From an uncultured Anaerolineales bacterium (GTDB lineage Bacteria; Chloroflexota; Anaerolineae; Anaerolineales; UBA4823): 55,328 nt of DNA. Below are positions 1-8,563 of this stretch, one piece after another (position 1 is the first letter of the stretch; every line of letters starts with the position of its first letter). Under the pieces are notes generated by a model. The model was not told the origin of the DNA. It saw nothing but the letters and a program-made list of their open reading frames with translations, and searched no databases. The position numbers and the translations under genes were made by a program. The DNA lies in the NCBI GenBank assembly GCA_937928795.1, contig CALFWB010000116.1:1-55328 (forward strand), read 5' to 3'.

Positions 1-1113
1 TCTTACGTGGTGCCCGAAGCGCACTTCGATCACCCCGAAATTCTCGATATTACCCGCATTGCTTTCTCCAATCGCATCCGTCCGCCAGTGCTGACCATGC
101 GCATCCGCGATCTGGCGGGTTATCTCAAAGAACATCTGATCAAATTCATCCGCCAATTCGACATCCACGTCCTTCTGGTGGAGAACGCCCTCTCCATCCC
201 AATGAACCTTCCCCTGGCGCTAGCACTGACCGAATTGATCGCCGAGAGCGGCATCCCGACCATTGCCCATCATCATGACTTGTTCTGGGAGCGCAAGCGC
301 TATCTGGTCAATTGCGTGTGGGACTACATCAACATGGTTTATCCACCGCGCTTACCCAGCTTAGTGCATGTGGTGATCAACAGCTCGGCTGCAAATCAAT
401 TGAGCCATCGGCGCGGCATCGCAGCTTATATCATCCCCAATGTAATGAACTTCGATGAGCCACCTCCACCGCCCGACGAATATTCCAACACTTTGCGCGA
501 TGATCTCGGTATTGCCGAATACGAGTATTTCTTCCTCCAACCGACCCGCATTGTGCGCCGCAAGGGCATTGAACATGCCATCGAGTTTGTCCGTCGGCTC
601 GGAATGCCAGCTCGCTTGGTCATCTCGCACGCCAGCGGCGATGAGGGCGATGAATACGCCCAACACCTCTTTACCTACGCCGAGCTGATGAACGTCAAGT
701 TGATTATGGCTGACCAGATTGTCAGTGAAAAGCGCGGCAGTTTACCCGACGGGCGCAAAATCTATTCCCTTTTCGATGTCTATTCGCGCTGCGATCTGGT
801 CACCTATCCCTCCCTTTTAGAAGGCTTCGGAAATGCCTTCCTAGAAGCCATCTATTACAAGCGGCCCCTTTTGGTCAATAATTACACGATCTACTCGATT
901 GACATTAAACCCAAAGGGTTTCGGGCGATTGAATTCGATGGCTTCATCACCGAGAAGACCCTGCAGCAAGCGCGTGAGGTCTTGGATAACCCGTGCCTGG
1001 TAGAAGAGATAACCGAACACAACTACCGGCTAGGCAGGCGCTATTATTCCTATCGCACCCTTGCCAGTCAGCTAAAGGGTATTCTCCACGTTCTTTCGGG
1101 AGAAGAAGAATGA
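1..1113 (+). CDS. GT4-like glycosyltransferase, 5' end cut by the window
   Basis: The frame is open from base 1, so the N-terminus lies outside the window; a GTG at 7 is unlikely to be the true start. The visible 370 residues show the end of an N-terminal GT-B domain (an AHHHDLFWER stretch like that of the next gene) and a full C-terminal Rossmann domain. The latter carries the nucleotide-sugar signature LEGFGNAFLEA near bases 820-855 and a PTRIVRRKGIEHAIE segment typical of GT4 enzymes. The gene ends in an ATGA overlap with the next glycosyltransferase, so the two are probably translationally coupled. The sugar and acceptor cannot be read from sequence. Neighbouring GpgS suggests a glucosylglycerate-type glycoside pathway, which is inference. 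Confidence 0.85.
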   Translation, partial: SYVVPEAHFDHPEILDITRIAFSNRIRPPVLTMRIRDLAGYLKEHLIKFIRQFDIHVLLVENALSIPMNLPLALALTELIAESGIPTIAHHHDLFWERKRYLVNCVWDYINMVYPPRLPSLVHVVINSSAANQLSHRRGIAAYIIPNVMNFDEPPPPPDEYSNTLRDDLGIAEYEYFFLQPTRIVRRKGIEHAIEFVRRLGMPARLVISHASGDEGDEYAQHLFTYAELMNVKLIMADQIVSEKRGSLPDGRKIYSLFDVYSRCDLVTYPSLLEGFGNAFLEAIYYKRPLLVNNYTIYSIDIKPKGFRAIEFDGFITEKTLQQAREVLDNPCLVEEITEHNYRLGRRYYSYRTLASQLKGILHVLSGEEE

Positions 1114-2339
1114 AGATCGTCTTGGTCCATTACAGCGCCCCCCCGATTATCGGCGGTGTCGAGAGCGTGCTCGGACATCACGCTTGTCTGTTCGCCGATC
1201 ACGGGCACACGGTGCGCATTCTGGCCGGTCGCGGGGCAGCGTTGGACGAGAGAATTCAATACGTTGAAGTTCCCTTGTTTGATTCGCGCCATCCCGACAT
1301 CCTAGAAGTCAAAAGCGAACTCGATCTAGGACGCGTTCCCGATCGCTTCTATGACCTTGTAGATAAGCTGTTCCTCCTCTTGCGTCAACAGGTGGAGGAT
1401 GCGGATTGGATCATCGCCCATAATGTATGTTCGCTGCATAAAAACCTTGCCTTGACGGCTGCCTTACATCGTTGGACCTGCACCGAAGACCGTCCGAAAA
1501 TCATCTTGTGGCATCATGACTTGGCTTGGACAACGCCGCGCTATCAACCCGAGTTGCATCCCGGTTACCCGTGGGATTTGCTGCGCAAGGATTGGCAAAA
1601 TGCCCAACATGTAACCGTCTCGCGCCTGCGCCAAAGGGAACTGGCTGAGTTGTTGGATATCCCTTTAGAACGCATCCGCGTCATCCCCAACGGTCTGGAT
1701 TTCCTCACCTTTTACAAACTCGAAGAGAAAACGCGCCATTTCGTCGAGCGATTGAATCTATTCGCCAACGAACCGTTGTTCCTGCTGCCGGTGCGGATTA
1801 CGCCGCGCAAGAACATCGAGTTCGCCATGCAGATTTTGGCTGAATTGCGTCAACGCCTGCCTGAGGCTGCTCTGGTGGTCACAGGGCCGCTCGGCGCCCA
1901 TAACCCGCGCAATCAACAATACTTCGAGCGCTTGCTGGAACTGCGGCGACAGTTAGCCCTTGAAGAGGCAGTTCACTTTTTAGCCGAAGTGAGCCCTGAA
2001 ACCCTGCCAGACTCGGTGATCGCCGATTTTTACCGCTTAGCCGACGCCCTGCTGCTGCCGAGCCGTGAAGAAGGCTTCGGCATCCCCATCTTAGAGGCTG
2101 GCTTAAGTCGTTTGCCCGTCTTTTGCGCCGACATCCCCCCTCTGCGGGAAATCGGCGGCGATCAGGTGATGACCTTCTCTTTGGAAGAGTCTGCTCAAGG
2201 AATAGCACAGCGGATCGAAACCGTCTTGCAGAGTAATCCCATCTGCGCTTTGCGCCGCCGCGTGCGCCGCGAGTATGGCTGGGAACAGATTTACGCAACG
2301 CATCTGGCTACCCTGATAGAAAAGAAAGAGCCAACATGA
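1110..2339 (+). CDS. GT4 family glycosyltransferase
   Basis: This encodes 409 residues from the ATG at 1110, which overlaps the preceding stop (ATGA) and follows a GGAGAAGAAGAA ribosome site. An upstream in-frame start at 993 is only a shadow within the previous gene. The N-terminus MKIVLVHYSAPPIIGGVES with GGVESVLGHHACLFADHGH is the classic GT4 N-domain opening. VIPNGLDF and PVRITPRKNIEFA mark the C-domain, and EEGFGIPILEAG gives the Glu-x7-Glu nucleotide-sugar motif. The 3' end overlaps the USP-GpgS gene by 4 bp, completing a three-gene operon. A role in extending a glycosyl-glycerate made by the next gene is plausible but unproven; envelope glycan synthesis is the alternative. Confidence 0.9.
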   Translation: MKIVLVHYSAPPIIGGVESVLGHHACLFADHGHTVRILAGRGAALDERIQYVEVPLFDSRHPDILEVKSELDLGRVPDRFYDLVDKLFLLLRQQVEDADWIIAHNVCSLHKNLALTAALHRWTCTEDRPKIILWHHDLAWTTPRYQPELHPGYPWDLLRKDWQNAQHVTVSRLRQRELAELLDIPLERIRVIPNGLDFLTFYKLEEKTRHFVERLNLFANEPLFLLPVRITPRKNIEFAMQILAELRQRLPEAALVVTGPLGAHNPRNQQYFERLLELRRQLALEEAVHFLAEVSPETLPDSVIADFYRLADALLLPSREEGFGIPILEAGLSRLPVFCADIPPLREIGGDQVMTFSLEESAQGIAQRIETVLQSNPICALRRRVRREYGWEQIYATHLATLIEKKEPT

Positions 2340-4171
2340 AGTCTTCCTATCAACGCGGCGTCTATCGACGCATTGTTGTCCCCATCCTGCCTGAAGGACA
2401 GAGCCAAGCTGCCTTTGGCTTAGCCCGAGCGCTTGCCGACAAAGGGCGCATCGTGTTGGTTGGTGTGGTTGGCGTGCCAGAAGGAGAAACGTTGAGCGTG
2501 GCCACCTTACCTGCCCGTCAGATTCGCAGTGTGCTTTTTAGCTGGCAACAGGTTGAACCGCGCGTTCGCATCCGTGAACGCGTGCGCGTTTCTCATCAGC
2601 CTTATGCGGATTTGTCTCAGGTTGTGCATGAAGAGCGAGCTGATCTGTTGATCTTGGAATATCCGACCCACTTCGAACAGATGGGCATCACGGTCGATCA
2701 AGCCCTGACCATCTACCCATGCGAGTTGGCAATTTTGCGAGGCGAAATCCGGGCTAGCCCCAAGCGCATTCTCGTCCCGATTCGCGGCTCTGTTCATGCC
2801 GAGCAGAGTCTGCGCTTGGCGTTTGCCATGGCTCAAACCACGCAAGCGAAAGTGATCCCTCTGCATATCGTCTCTCCGAAAGAACCTACCCTGGAACCGC
2901 CGGCGCGCAGCTTGGTCAGCGTGTTGGAACAGATGCCCGAGGTTGAGCGGTTGATCGTGCATGCCGACCAGGTGGCAGAGGCGATCTTGCAGCAAGCCCA
3001 ACAAGCCGATTTGATCATTATGGGTACAATGGCAAAACCCGGTGAACGCTCCACCACTGTCGGCCCGATCACCGAGCAAATCTTGCAAAGGGCGCCATGT
3101 AGTGTGATTGCCATCCGTTCCTCACGCCCTATCCCCCCGAACATCGGCGAAGAAATCGCTTCGGTGAGTTCGATTTCGGTTTTGGTGGACAAGTGGTTTG
3201 CCGAAAACACCTACTATGCTGATGAATTTGCGGATTTATCCCACCTTGTCGAACTCAAGGAAAAGCAAGGTGTCTCAATCAGTCTAGCTCTGCCGGCGCT
3301 TAACGAAGAAGCCACTGTCGGGAACGTAATCCAGACCCTCAAAAAAGCCTTGATGGACGAAATGCCGCTCTTGGATGAGGTGCTTTTGATCGACTCGAAC
3401 TCCACCGACCGCACGCGCGCCATTGCGGCCGAATTGGGCATCCCGGTCTATATTCATCAGCAGGTGCTTCCCGAACTGGGAGCCAGAAAAGGCAAAGGAG
3501 AAGCCTTGTGGAAAAGCCTCTACTTGACGAAAGGCGACATCATTTTATGGATTGATACTGACATCGTCAATATCCATCCGCGCTTTGTGTATGGCTTGAT
3601 TGGACCACTGCTGCTGCGCGAGAAAATTCAATTCGTTAAGGGCTTTTATCGCCGTCCGCTCAAAGTGGGCGATAAAGTTCAAGCTGGCGGTGGCGGACGG
3701 GTGACCGAACTAACCGCCCGCCCTTTGATCAACCTTTTCTACCCTGCTCTCTCCGGCTTGATCCAACCGCTCTCCGGCGAATATGGGGGGAGGCGCGCTT
3801 TGTTAGAGCGCCTCCCCTTTTCCTCCGGCTACGGCGTTGAAATTGGGCTTTTGATCGATATCTTAGAGACCGCAGGGCTGGATGTGATCGCTCAGGTTGA
3901 CCTGCAAGAGCGCATTCACCATAATCAGCCCTTGCAAGCCCTGAGCAAGATGTCTTTCGCCATCATTCAAACGGTGGTGCGCAAGCTCGAACGGCGCTAC
4001 GGCGTTAATCTGTTGCAGGAGGTCAACCGCTCGATGAAGACGATCCACTATGAAGCCGGGCGCCTGTACCTCGAAGTAGAGGAGATCGCCGAGCGCGAAC
4101 GCCCACCGATGATTGAAGTCCCCGCCTATCAAGAAAAAAAGGCGGCTAGAAGAACACCTTCGCCAGCTTAA
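2336..4171 (+). CDS. Two USP domains fused to glucosyl-3-phosphoglycerate synthase-like GT
   Basis: The 611-residue product has two universal-stress-protein-like units (about residues 10-130 and 140-262) followed by a GT81/GpgS-type glycosyltransferase (about 300-570). The second USP unit opens KRILVPIRGS and holds a GTMAKPGERS glycine-rich stretch of the ATP-binding type; the first is more degenerate. The catalytic part shows PALNEEATVGN, DSNSTDRT, the metal-binding DTDIVNIH, QFVKGFYRRP and a late RIHHNQPL, all features of GpgS. That family moves glucose from a nucleotide donor to 3-phosphoglycerate, leading to glucosylglycerate or methylglucose polysaccharide. The gene overlaps the upstream GT4 by 4 bp and the convergent epimerase by 26 bp. 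The fusion is clear in sequence; the substrate is inferred from family. Confidence 0.88.
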   Translation: MKSSYQRGVYRRIVVPILPEGQSQAAFGLARALADKGRIVLVGVVGVPEGETLSVATLPARQIRSVLFSWQQVEPRVRIRERVRVSHQPYADLSQVVHEERADLLILEYPTHFEQMGITVDQALTIYPCELAILRGEIRASPKRILVPIRGSVHAEQSLRLAFAMAQTTQAKVIPLHIVSPKEPTLEPPARSLVSVLEQMPEVERLIVHADQVAEAILQQAQQADLIIMGTMAKPGERSTTVGPITEQILQRAPCSVIAIRSSRPIPPNIGEEIASVSSISVLVDKWFAENTYYADEFADLSHLVELKEKQGVSISLALPALNEEATVGNVIQTLKKALMDEMPLLDEVLLIDSNSTDRTRAIAAELGIPVYIHQQVLPELGARKGKGEALWKSLYLTKGDIILWIDTDIVNIHPRFVYGLIGPLLLREKIQFVKGFYRRPLKVGDKVQAGGGGRVTELTARPLINLFYPALSGLIQPLSGEYGGRRALLERLPFSSGYGVEIGLLIDILETAGLDVIAQVDLQERIHHNQPLQALSKMSFAIIQTVVRKLERRYGVNLLQEVNRSMKTIHYEAGRLYLEVEEIAERERPPMIEVPAYQEKKAARRTPSPA

Positions 4172-5183
4172 GCGCTTTTTGCTTCCACGGTTGGCGATGG
4201 GTGATACCTTCTCCCTCGCTGAATGTATCTTTGTTCTCTAAATACCACTGATAATTGCGCAACAAAGCCTGCTGGTTAGAATAGCGCGGTTGAAAGCCCA
4301 ATTTCTGCTGCGCTTTTTCAATGGAAACAAAGGAGTCTTTGGAAGCCGTTTCGTAAATCCACGGGTAGAGCGGCGAGAGTTTCAAGCGTTCAAGGATTTT
4401 GAGCGCCAGCACCACCGGCCCAGCCGGGAAAGGGATGATGCGTTTGCCGAACCCGGCCGCATCCAAAACAGCTTGATAATCTTGCATCATGGTGGTGAAC
4501 TCGGCCGCCCCAATGTTGAACGTGTCGTTGACTAGCGCTTCATCAAGGGTCATACAAGCGTAGATCGCTGCGCACAGGTCCTCAACATCCAGCAACTGAT
4601 AGCGGTTATTGCCCCAACCGATCATCGGAAAATGTTTGCCTTCGCTTGCCCACTCATAGAAAATGGCGAAGACACCCAGGCGTTCCGGCCCGATGAAGGA
4701 TTTCGGGCGCAGGATGGGAACGCACATCCCTTTTTGACGGTATTCCAAGCACACTTCTTCGGCTTGGATTTTCGCCTTGCCGTAGGGCCCGACGCCGATC
4801 AGAGGGTCATCCTCGTAAATCGGATGATGATCAGGCACGCCGTAAACGGCTGTGGAGGAAATATGAATGAAGCGTTTGACGCCGTATTCGAAGGCTTGTT
4901 GCAAGACAATGCGTGTACCGACCACGTCGGTCGTGTAAATATCCTCGGGGGAGTAAAGCGGCAACGCCGCTGCCGTATGGATGACGATCTCGGCGCCTTT
5001 CATGCTCTGACGCACCGCCTCAGGATCACGAATATCGCCTTGTAGAAACTCGATTTTGGGCTTTTCAGGGTAGGTGAAGTCCACCAGATCGATGCCGGCA
5101 ATCTGGTCATATCCCTTGTTCAAGAGGTAGCGAACCAAATTGATGCTCAAAAAGCCACTGATGCCGGTGATGTAGATTTTCAT
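4146..5183 (-). CDS. NAD-dependent epimerase/dehydratase (extended SDR)
   Basis: This is a 345-residue extended short-chain dehydrogenase. The N-terminal dinucleotide-binding motif is GISGFLS (residues 7-13), followed by an acidic IDLVD after strand 2 that favours NAD(H). Catalytic residues are Ser109/Ser110/Thr111 in HISSTAVYG and Tyr134-x3-Lys138 in YGKAK. Such enzymes act on nucleotide sugars (epimerases, dehydratases) or on related substrates such as sterols and flavonols; the specificity is not visible. The start is ATG preceded by AAAGGCG. It converges on the GpgS-like gene, overlapping by 26 bp, so the two share no promoter. A part in the neighbouring sugar pathway is only suggested by position. 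Confidence 0.85.
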   Translation of the reverse strand: MKIYITGISGFLSINLVRYLLNKGYDQIAGIDLVDFTYPEKPKIEFLQGDIRDPEAVRQSMKGAEIVIHTAAALPLYSPEDIYTTDVVGTRIVLQQAFEYGVKRFIHISSTAVYGVPDHHPIYEDDPLIGVGPYGKAKIQAEEVCLEYRQKGMCVPILRPKSFIGPERLGVFAIFYEWASEGKHFPMIGWGNNRYQLLDVEDLCAAIYACMTLDEALVNDTFNIGAAEFTTMMQDYQAVLDAAGFGKRIIPFPAGPVVLALKILERLKLSPLYPWIYETASKDSFVSIEKAQQKLGFQPRYSNQQALLRNYQWYLENKDTFSEGEGITHRQPWKQKALKLAKVFF

Positions 5184-5259
5184 GGTCTATTCGCCTTTTC
5201 GATGAGGTTTTGCACTTGAGAATCATACCAGAATTTTTGCGCTGCGGTCAGGGTGATTG

Positions 5260-5337
5260 GTGTACACTCAAAAGTTGTTGGCAACATTGCTTTGTAGGAC
5301 AACTCATTGAGTTGTCCTACAGCTTTTGCGTGGACAC
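5260..5337 (+). mobile_element. 78-bp MITE-like element, copy 1
   Basis: The element has left end GTGTACACTCAAAAGTTGT and right end in GCGTGGACAC. It is flanked by a perfect 8-bp direct repeat GGTGATTG at 5252-5259 and 5338-5345. The internal palindrome has 11-bp arms AGGACAACTCA and TGAGTTGTCCT around one base. It lies between the epimerase start and the small redox gene. Five further copies occur in this window. Confidence 0.9.
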
Positions 5338-5632
5338 GGTGATTGGATAGATCGTTCTAAAAGCCATTATTTGCGCGTCAGCTTTCAGAAGTATGCGATC
5401 ATCCCAGCAAAGGTTGTCTTGACTCTAACTAACGTTTGGTAGTAAAGGCAGCAAATTGTGCGTCAATCTCAGGTCGCAATTCGATAACAATACGAGCCTG
5501 GATTGGGTTTTAGGCAATCAGGCGCGCTATGCGGATGATGCTACTGCGCTAGGAAAGTAAAGCCCGAACCGGGCGCAGTCCGAATCTCATCCCAAACTGA
5601 CCGAATTTCGTAAGGACTCGATGACATTCATC
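5338..5632. other. Intergenic stretch with a possible coding remnant
   Basis: No gene is supported here. On the plus strand a 43-codon open stretch without a start codon (5429-5560) reads as protein-like sequence, with DNNTSLDWVLGNQ followed by ARYADDATALGK, then TAA. It may be the tail of a decayed gene, but I recognise no family and it could be chance. Confidence 0.25.
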
Positions 5633-5664
5633 ATATTCATTAAATCGAATATATTGGGTATAAT
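5633..5664 (+). promoter_or_regulatory. Probable promoter with small inverted repeat
   Basis: A perfect -10 TATAAT lies at 5659-5664, about 36 bases before the ATG at 5701. The -35 region (TTCATT, 5636-5641) is poor. It overlaps an inverted repeat ATATTC-N8-GAATAT at 5633-5652, a layout seen at ArsR/SmtB-type operators. A poor -35 plus an overlapping dyad suggests regulation, but no regulator gene is nearby. Confidence 0.45.
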
Positions 5665-5700
5665 TTGGCAAAGAATTCAATATCCACTGCGGAGGCAAAG

Positions 5701-6012
5701 ATGATTACGGTTAAGGTATTAGGACCTGTTTGCGCAAACTGTAAAAAAGTCGAAGGGATTGTGCGCAAAGTCATTTTCGAGATGGGATTTGAAGCCGAAG
5801 TAATCAAGGTGACCGATTACGCCGAGATCATGAAATATCCCATCCTCTCGACGCCCGGCTTGGTGATTGACGAGAAGCTGGTCTGTTCGGGGCGCATTCC
5901 CACCCCGGCCGAGGTTACGACTTGGTTAGCCGATGCGGTCCTGCAGCACGAGCAAGCTACATCACCGCATCTCTTTACACAGAGGCTTAGGGGGTTGAGT
6001 TTTGAGTTTTGA
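5701..6012 (+). CDS. Small thioredoxin-like CxxC redox protein (thioredoxin_3 type)
   Basis: The product is 103 residues from the ATG at 5701, which follows GCGGAGGC. It starts with beta-strand MITVKVLGPV and the redox site Cys11-Ala-Asn-Cys14, then a helix. LSTPGLVIDEKLVCSGRIP is the cis-proline region (Thr51-Pro52 approx.) of the MTH895/TM0996 family. These small proteins are usually near 80 residues. Here the last 20 or so (from about LQHEQATSPH) look like an added tail running into low-complexity TGAGTTTT repeats, as if the original stop was lost. Family members often accompany ArsR regulators and DUF318 permeases, but neither is present. Its redox partner is unknown. Confidence 0.75.
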   Translation: MITVKVLGPVCANCKKVEGIVRKVIFEMGFEAEVIKVTDYAEIMKYPILSTPGLVIDEKLVCSGRIPTPAEVTTWLADAVLQHEQATSPHLFTQRLRGLSFEF

Positions 6013-6300
6013 GTTTCTAGTAGGCGAAGCTATTCGCCATCCGCCCGCTTGTAGGGGGTTCCTTACGGGCGGAAGAGGGCAAAGTACCACATGCCGGACA
6101 CCAATGACATAAGCTTGAGCTTGTGCAAGCGAGACACAGGCTCAAGCCGATGTCACGAAAGCCTGCGCCGTCTTGCCTAGAGACAAACCGTGGTTTATTT
6201 TCGTGGGTCGAGTAGGGCGACAACCCGGATCGAGACCCGTTTGTTGTGATTATTCGTTGTTGGTTTCGATACGCTGCGCTACTCAACCCACAGCTTTTTT
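6013..6300. repeat. Intergenic stretch with imperfect palindrome
   Basis: No gene is visible. A TGAGTTTT repeat starts the region just after the redox gene stop. An imperfect long palindrome spans 6205-6289, with arms GGGTCGAGTAG and CTACTCAACCC (10 of 11 pairs) and a TTTCGATACGCTGCGC core of the kind seen in dispersed intergenic repeats. Confidence 0.5.
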
Positions 6301-6463
6301 CCCTCATCCCCAACCCTTCTCCCTAAGGGAGAAGGGAGAGACTGCTCCCCTCGCCCTTTGGGGAAGAGGCCGGGGGTGAGGGTGCTCCCCTCGCCCTTTG
6401 GGGAAGAGGCCGGGGGTGAGGGTGCTCCCCTCGCCCTTTGGGAGAGGGGCCGGGGGTGAGGGA
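6301..6463. repeat. 40-bp tandem repeat, three units plus a related half unit
   Basis: Units at 6344-6383, 6384-6423 and 6424-6463 share the start GCTCCCCTCGCCCTTTGGGG and the end CCGGGGGTGAGGGT. Units 1 and 2 look identical and unit 3 differs near its middle. A diverged relative, CCCTCATCCCCAACCC plus a TAAGGGAGAAGGG stretch, precedes them (6301-6343). Each unit can fold through its CCCTTT/AGAGG parts. The same repeat type occurs in frame inside metH. Confidence 0.85.
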
Positions 6464-6620
6464 CAATTAACACTTTTGTAAGCTTCATCCAACCTTACAA
6501 GCTTATCAGGTAAAAGTTCATCTCCGTTAAGTTAGAATGAGTTGGGTCACAACGGTTCAGCCTGCCTAGAACATCCAAAGACGACACAAATCTAGCAGAA
6601 AAATCTAATTGGAGTAACGG

Positions 6621-8558
6621 ATGGATAAGAGGAAATTCAAGGCTTTTTACCTGATCTTAATCTTTTGTCTTCTGAGCTTAGCGAGCAAAGGACAAGCGGC
6701 GGTTGACCCATCTTCGACCCTTCAAGGCGAGAGCTTGTGGCTTCCGCTGAGCCAGTTTGGTTACCGAAGCCCGCTGCGCATCAGCGGCCAATTCGGCGAA
6801 CGGTATCTTTACCTGCCCATCCCGGCTGGGATGCAACCGCAGCGATTCCGCTTCACCTTGCGCTCTTCGGCTGACGTTGAGAGCGGCTTCCTCGAAATCT
6901 ATCAGCGTGAGCGCGTTCTCCAAACCATCCCGCTGGCATCCTCCCCTCAGCAGGTGGAGGTGCGCCTGGACAACGCTACGCTTGAAAACGGTTTTCTTGC
7001 TCTGCGCTTGGTCAGCCGTTTGCGCAGCCAAGACGATCTGTGTGAAACCGCTTACGCGGGTGCTTGGCTCGATATCGAAGAGGCTGAGCTTCAGTTATCC
7101 GGTGTTCCTTCTGCGCCCCAGACGGTGAGTGAGTTCTTTCCTCCCGTGCTCACCGACTTGATCTTTGAAGTTCCATCGTCTCCTTCCCCGCAGCAAGCTG
7201 AGGCCGTCTTGCGCTTGGTGGCTGCGCTGACGGTGAAGTATGCCAATCAGCCTTTCCAGCTCCACGTAGTCGGTGGACAAAGCGAAGTTCCAGCCGAGGT
7301 TTGGGAAAGACCTTTGGCACGCCGAGTGGTCTTTCGATCCCACCCACAAGCCGAGATGCGCATCCAAGATGATCAAAATCCACCGGCTCTCGTCCTTCAG
7401 GGGGAGGGCAATGCCCTTGCAATGCAGAGTGCCTGGTTGAGCAGTGAGTTCAGCCCCATCGGGGTTTACCGTCAAGTTCAGGTGTTGACATGGAAAGACC
7501 CTGGCGAGCTTAGCGGCAACACGGTGACTTTAGCCGATCTAGGATATCCCTTGCAACAAGTCAGTGGAGTGGGGCGACTCGACATTTCATTTGCCTTCTC
7601 TCAAGCCGATCTCGGCCGGTCGGTGCGCAATTTGCGGGCGCGCTTGGTGGGTACCAACACCCCGATTGAAGCCCTTGCCAACGCAACGTTCACCGTCCTC
7701 TTCAACGGTGCCCAAGTGCATTCGCAGTTGTTATCTGCCAACACGCAATTTGACCTTTACCTCCCATTGCCCAATGCGTTGCTGCGCCGCGATAACACCC
7801 TGACCCTGCGCTTCGATTACACGCCACGCCAAGGCGAGTGCCGCATTGGGGTCAGCCCGTTCACAGCCCAGTTGTGGGAAAGTTCTTATCTCCAATTCGA
7901 TCAGGGCGAAGTGCTTGCAGCGGGTTTTCTGCGCTTTCCACAGGGCCTGCTGCCACAGTTTGAGGTTACCGTTGCGCCGCTTACGGTCGAAAACTTGCGC
8001 CGGGCTGCTGAGCTGATCCGTGCTCTTCAAAAGGCATCGAAGACCCCCCTGCGCCCGATCTGGACGGAGTGGCAAATGGCTTCCTCCTCTTCCAAGAGTT
8101 GGGTGGTAGTTCAAGGCGACCCTGCTCAAGTTACCGCCCTCAAGCCGCCGCTGGAGTTAGACCCCTTCCGCCTTGTGGATACAAGCGGTCGGGAGCTGCT
8201 CCGCTTTGAAGGCGAAATGCCCTTTGCGACGCTTCAAGCCTTTGAACAAAATCGCCGCCAAGTCCTTCTGCTCACGGCTAGAGATAATTTTGCTTTGATG
8301 GACCAACTTTTGATCAGCCTGCAGCGAAGCCCCAATGGTTGGTATGATTTGGCCGGTGATGTCTATCTGATGGGTGAAGGCATGACGCAGGGGATTGGCA
8401 TGAACGTGCGTGGCGGCGCAGTGCGCGTCGAACCGCTGCAGCCTTCCATGTCCGTTTGGCTCTATCGCTTAAGGCCCTACTTTCTGGCAGCGGGGTTGCT
8501 AGCCTTACTGGCTTTGCTGGCATGGTTGTATCCCAAACTGGTGCGCCGACAACCGTAA
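6621..8558 (+). CDS. BcsB-like cellulose synthase regulatory/periplasmic subunit
   Basis: The 645-residue product begins with a signal peptide (KRK, then a hydrophobic run to about residue 26 ending GQAA) and finishes with a transmembrane helix (about 618-640) and KLVRRQP. This is the topology of BcsB: an extracytoplasmic beta-rich protein anchored by one C-terminal helix next to the synthase. YLYLPIPAGMQPQRFRFTL, a 'FTVLFNG' carbohydrate-domain strand and 'DNTLTLRFDYTPRQGECR' match the BcsB pattern of alternating CBD and flavodoxin-like parts. The start is ATG after TTGGAGTAACGG. The next gene begins 5 bases after the stop and encodes a GT2 synthase, so both likely form an exopolysaccharide machine. 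The polymer need not be cellulose. Confidence 0.8.
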   Translation: MDKRKFKAFYLILIFCLLSLASKGQAAVDPSSTLQGESLWLPLSQFGYRSPLRISGQFGERYLYLPIPAGMQPQRFRFTLRSSADVESGFLEIYQRERVLQTIPLASSPQQVEVRLDNATLENGFLALRLVSRLRSQDDLCETAYAGAWLDIEEAELQLSGVPSAPQTVSEFFPPVLTDLIFEVPSSPSPQQAEAVLRLVAALTVKYANQPFQLHVVGGQSEVPAEVWERPLARRVVFRSHPQAEMRIQDDQNPPALVLQGEGNALAMQSAWLSSEFSPIGVYRQVQVLTWKDPGELSGNTVTLADLGYPLQQVSGVGRLDISFAFSQADLGRSVRNLRARLVGTNTPIEALANATFTVLFNGAQVHSQLLSANTQFDLYLPLPNALLRRDNTLTLRFDYTPRQGECRIGVSPFTAQLWESSYLQFDQGEVLAAGFLRFPQGLLPQFEVTVAPLTVENLRRAAELIRALQKASKTPLRPIWTEWQMASSSSKSWVVVQGDPAQVTALKPPLELDPFRLVDTSGRELLRFEGEMPFATLQAFEQNRRQVLLLTARDNFALMDQLLISLQRSPNGWYDLAGDVYLMGEGMTQGIGMNVRGGAVRVEPLQPSMSVWLYRLRPYFLAAGLLALLALLAWLYPKLVRRQP

Positions 8559-8563
8559 AGCGG

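Noticed and set aside
7095..7475. Antisense frames opposite the BcsB-like gene
   Set aside because: No recognisable domain, no start signal, and the opposite strand is coding.
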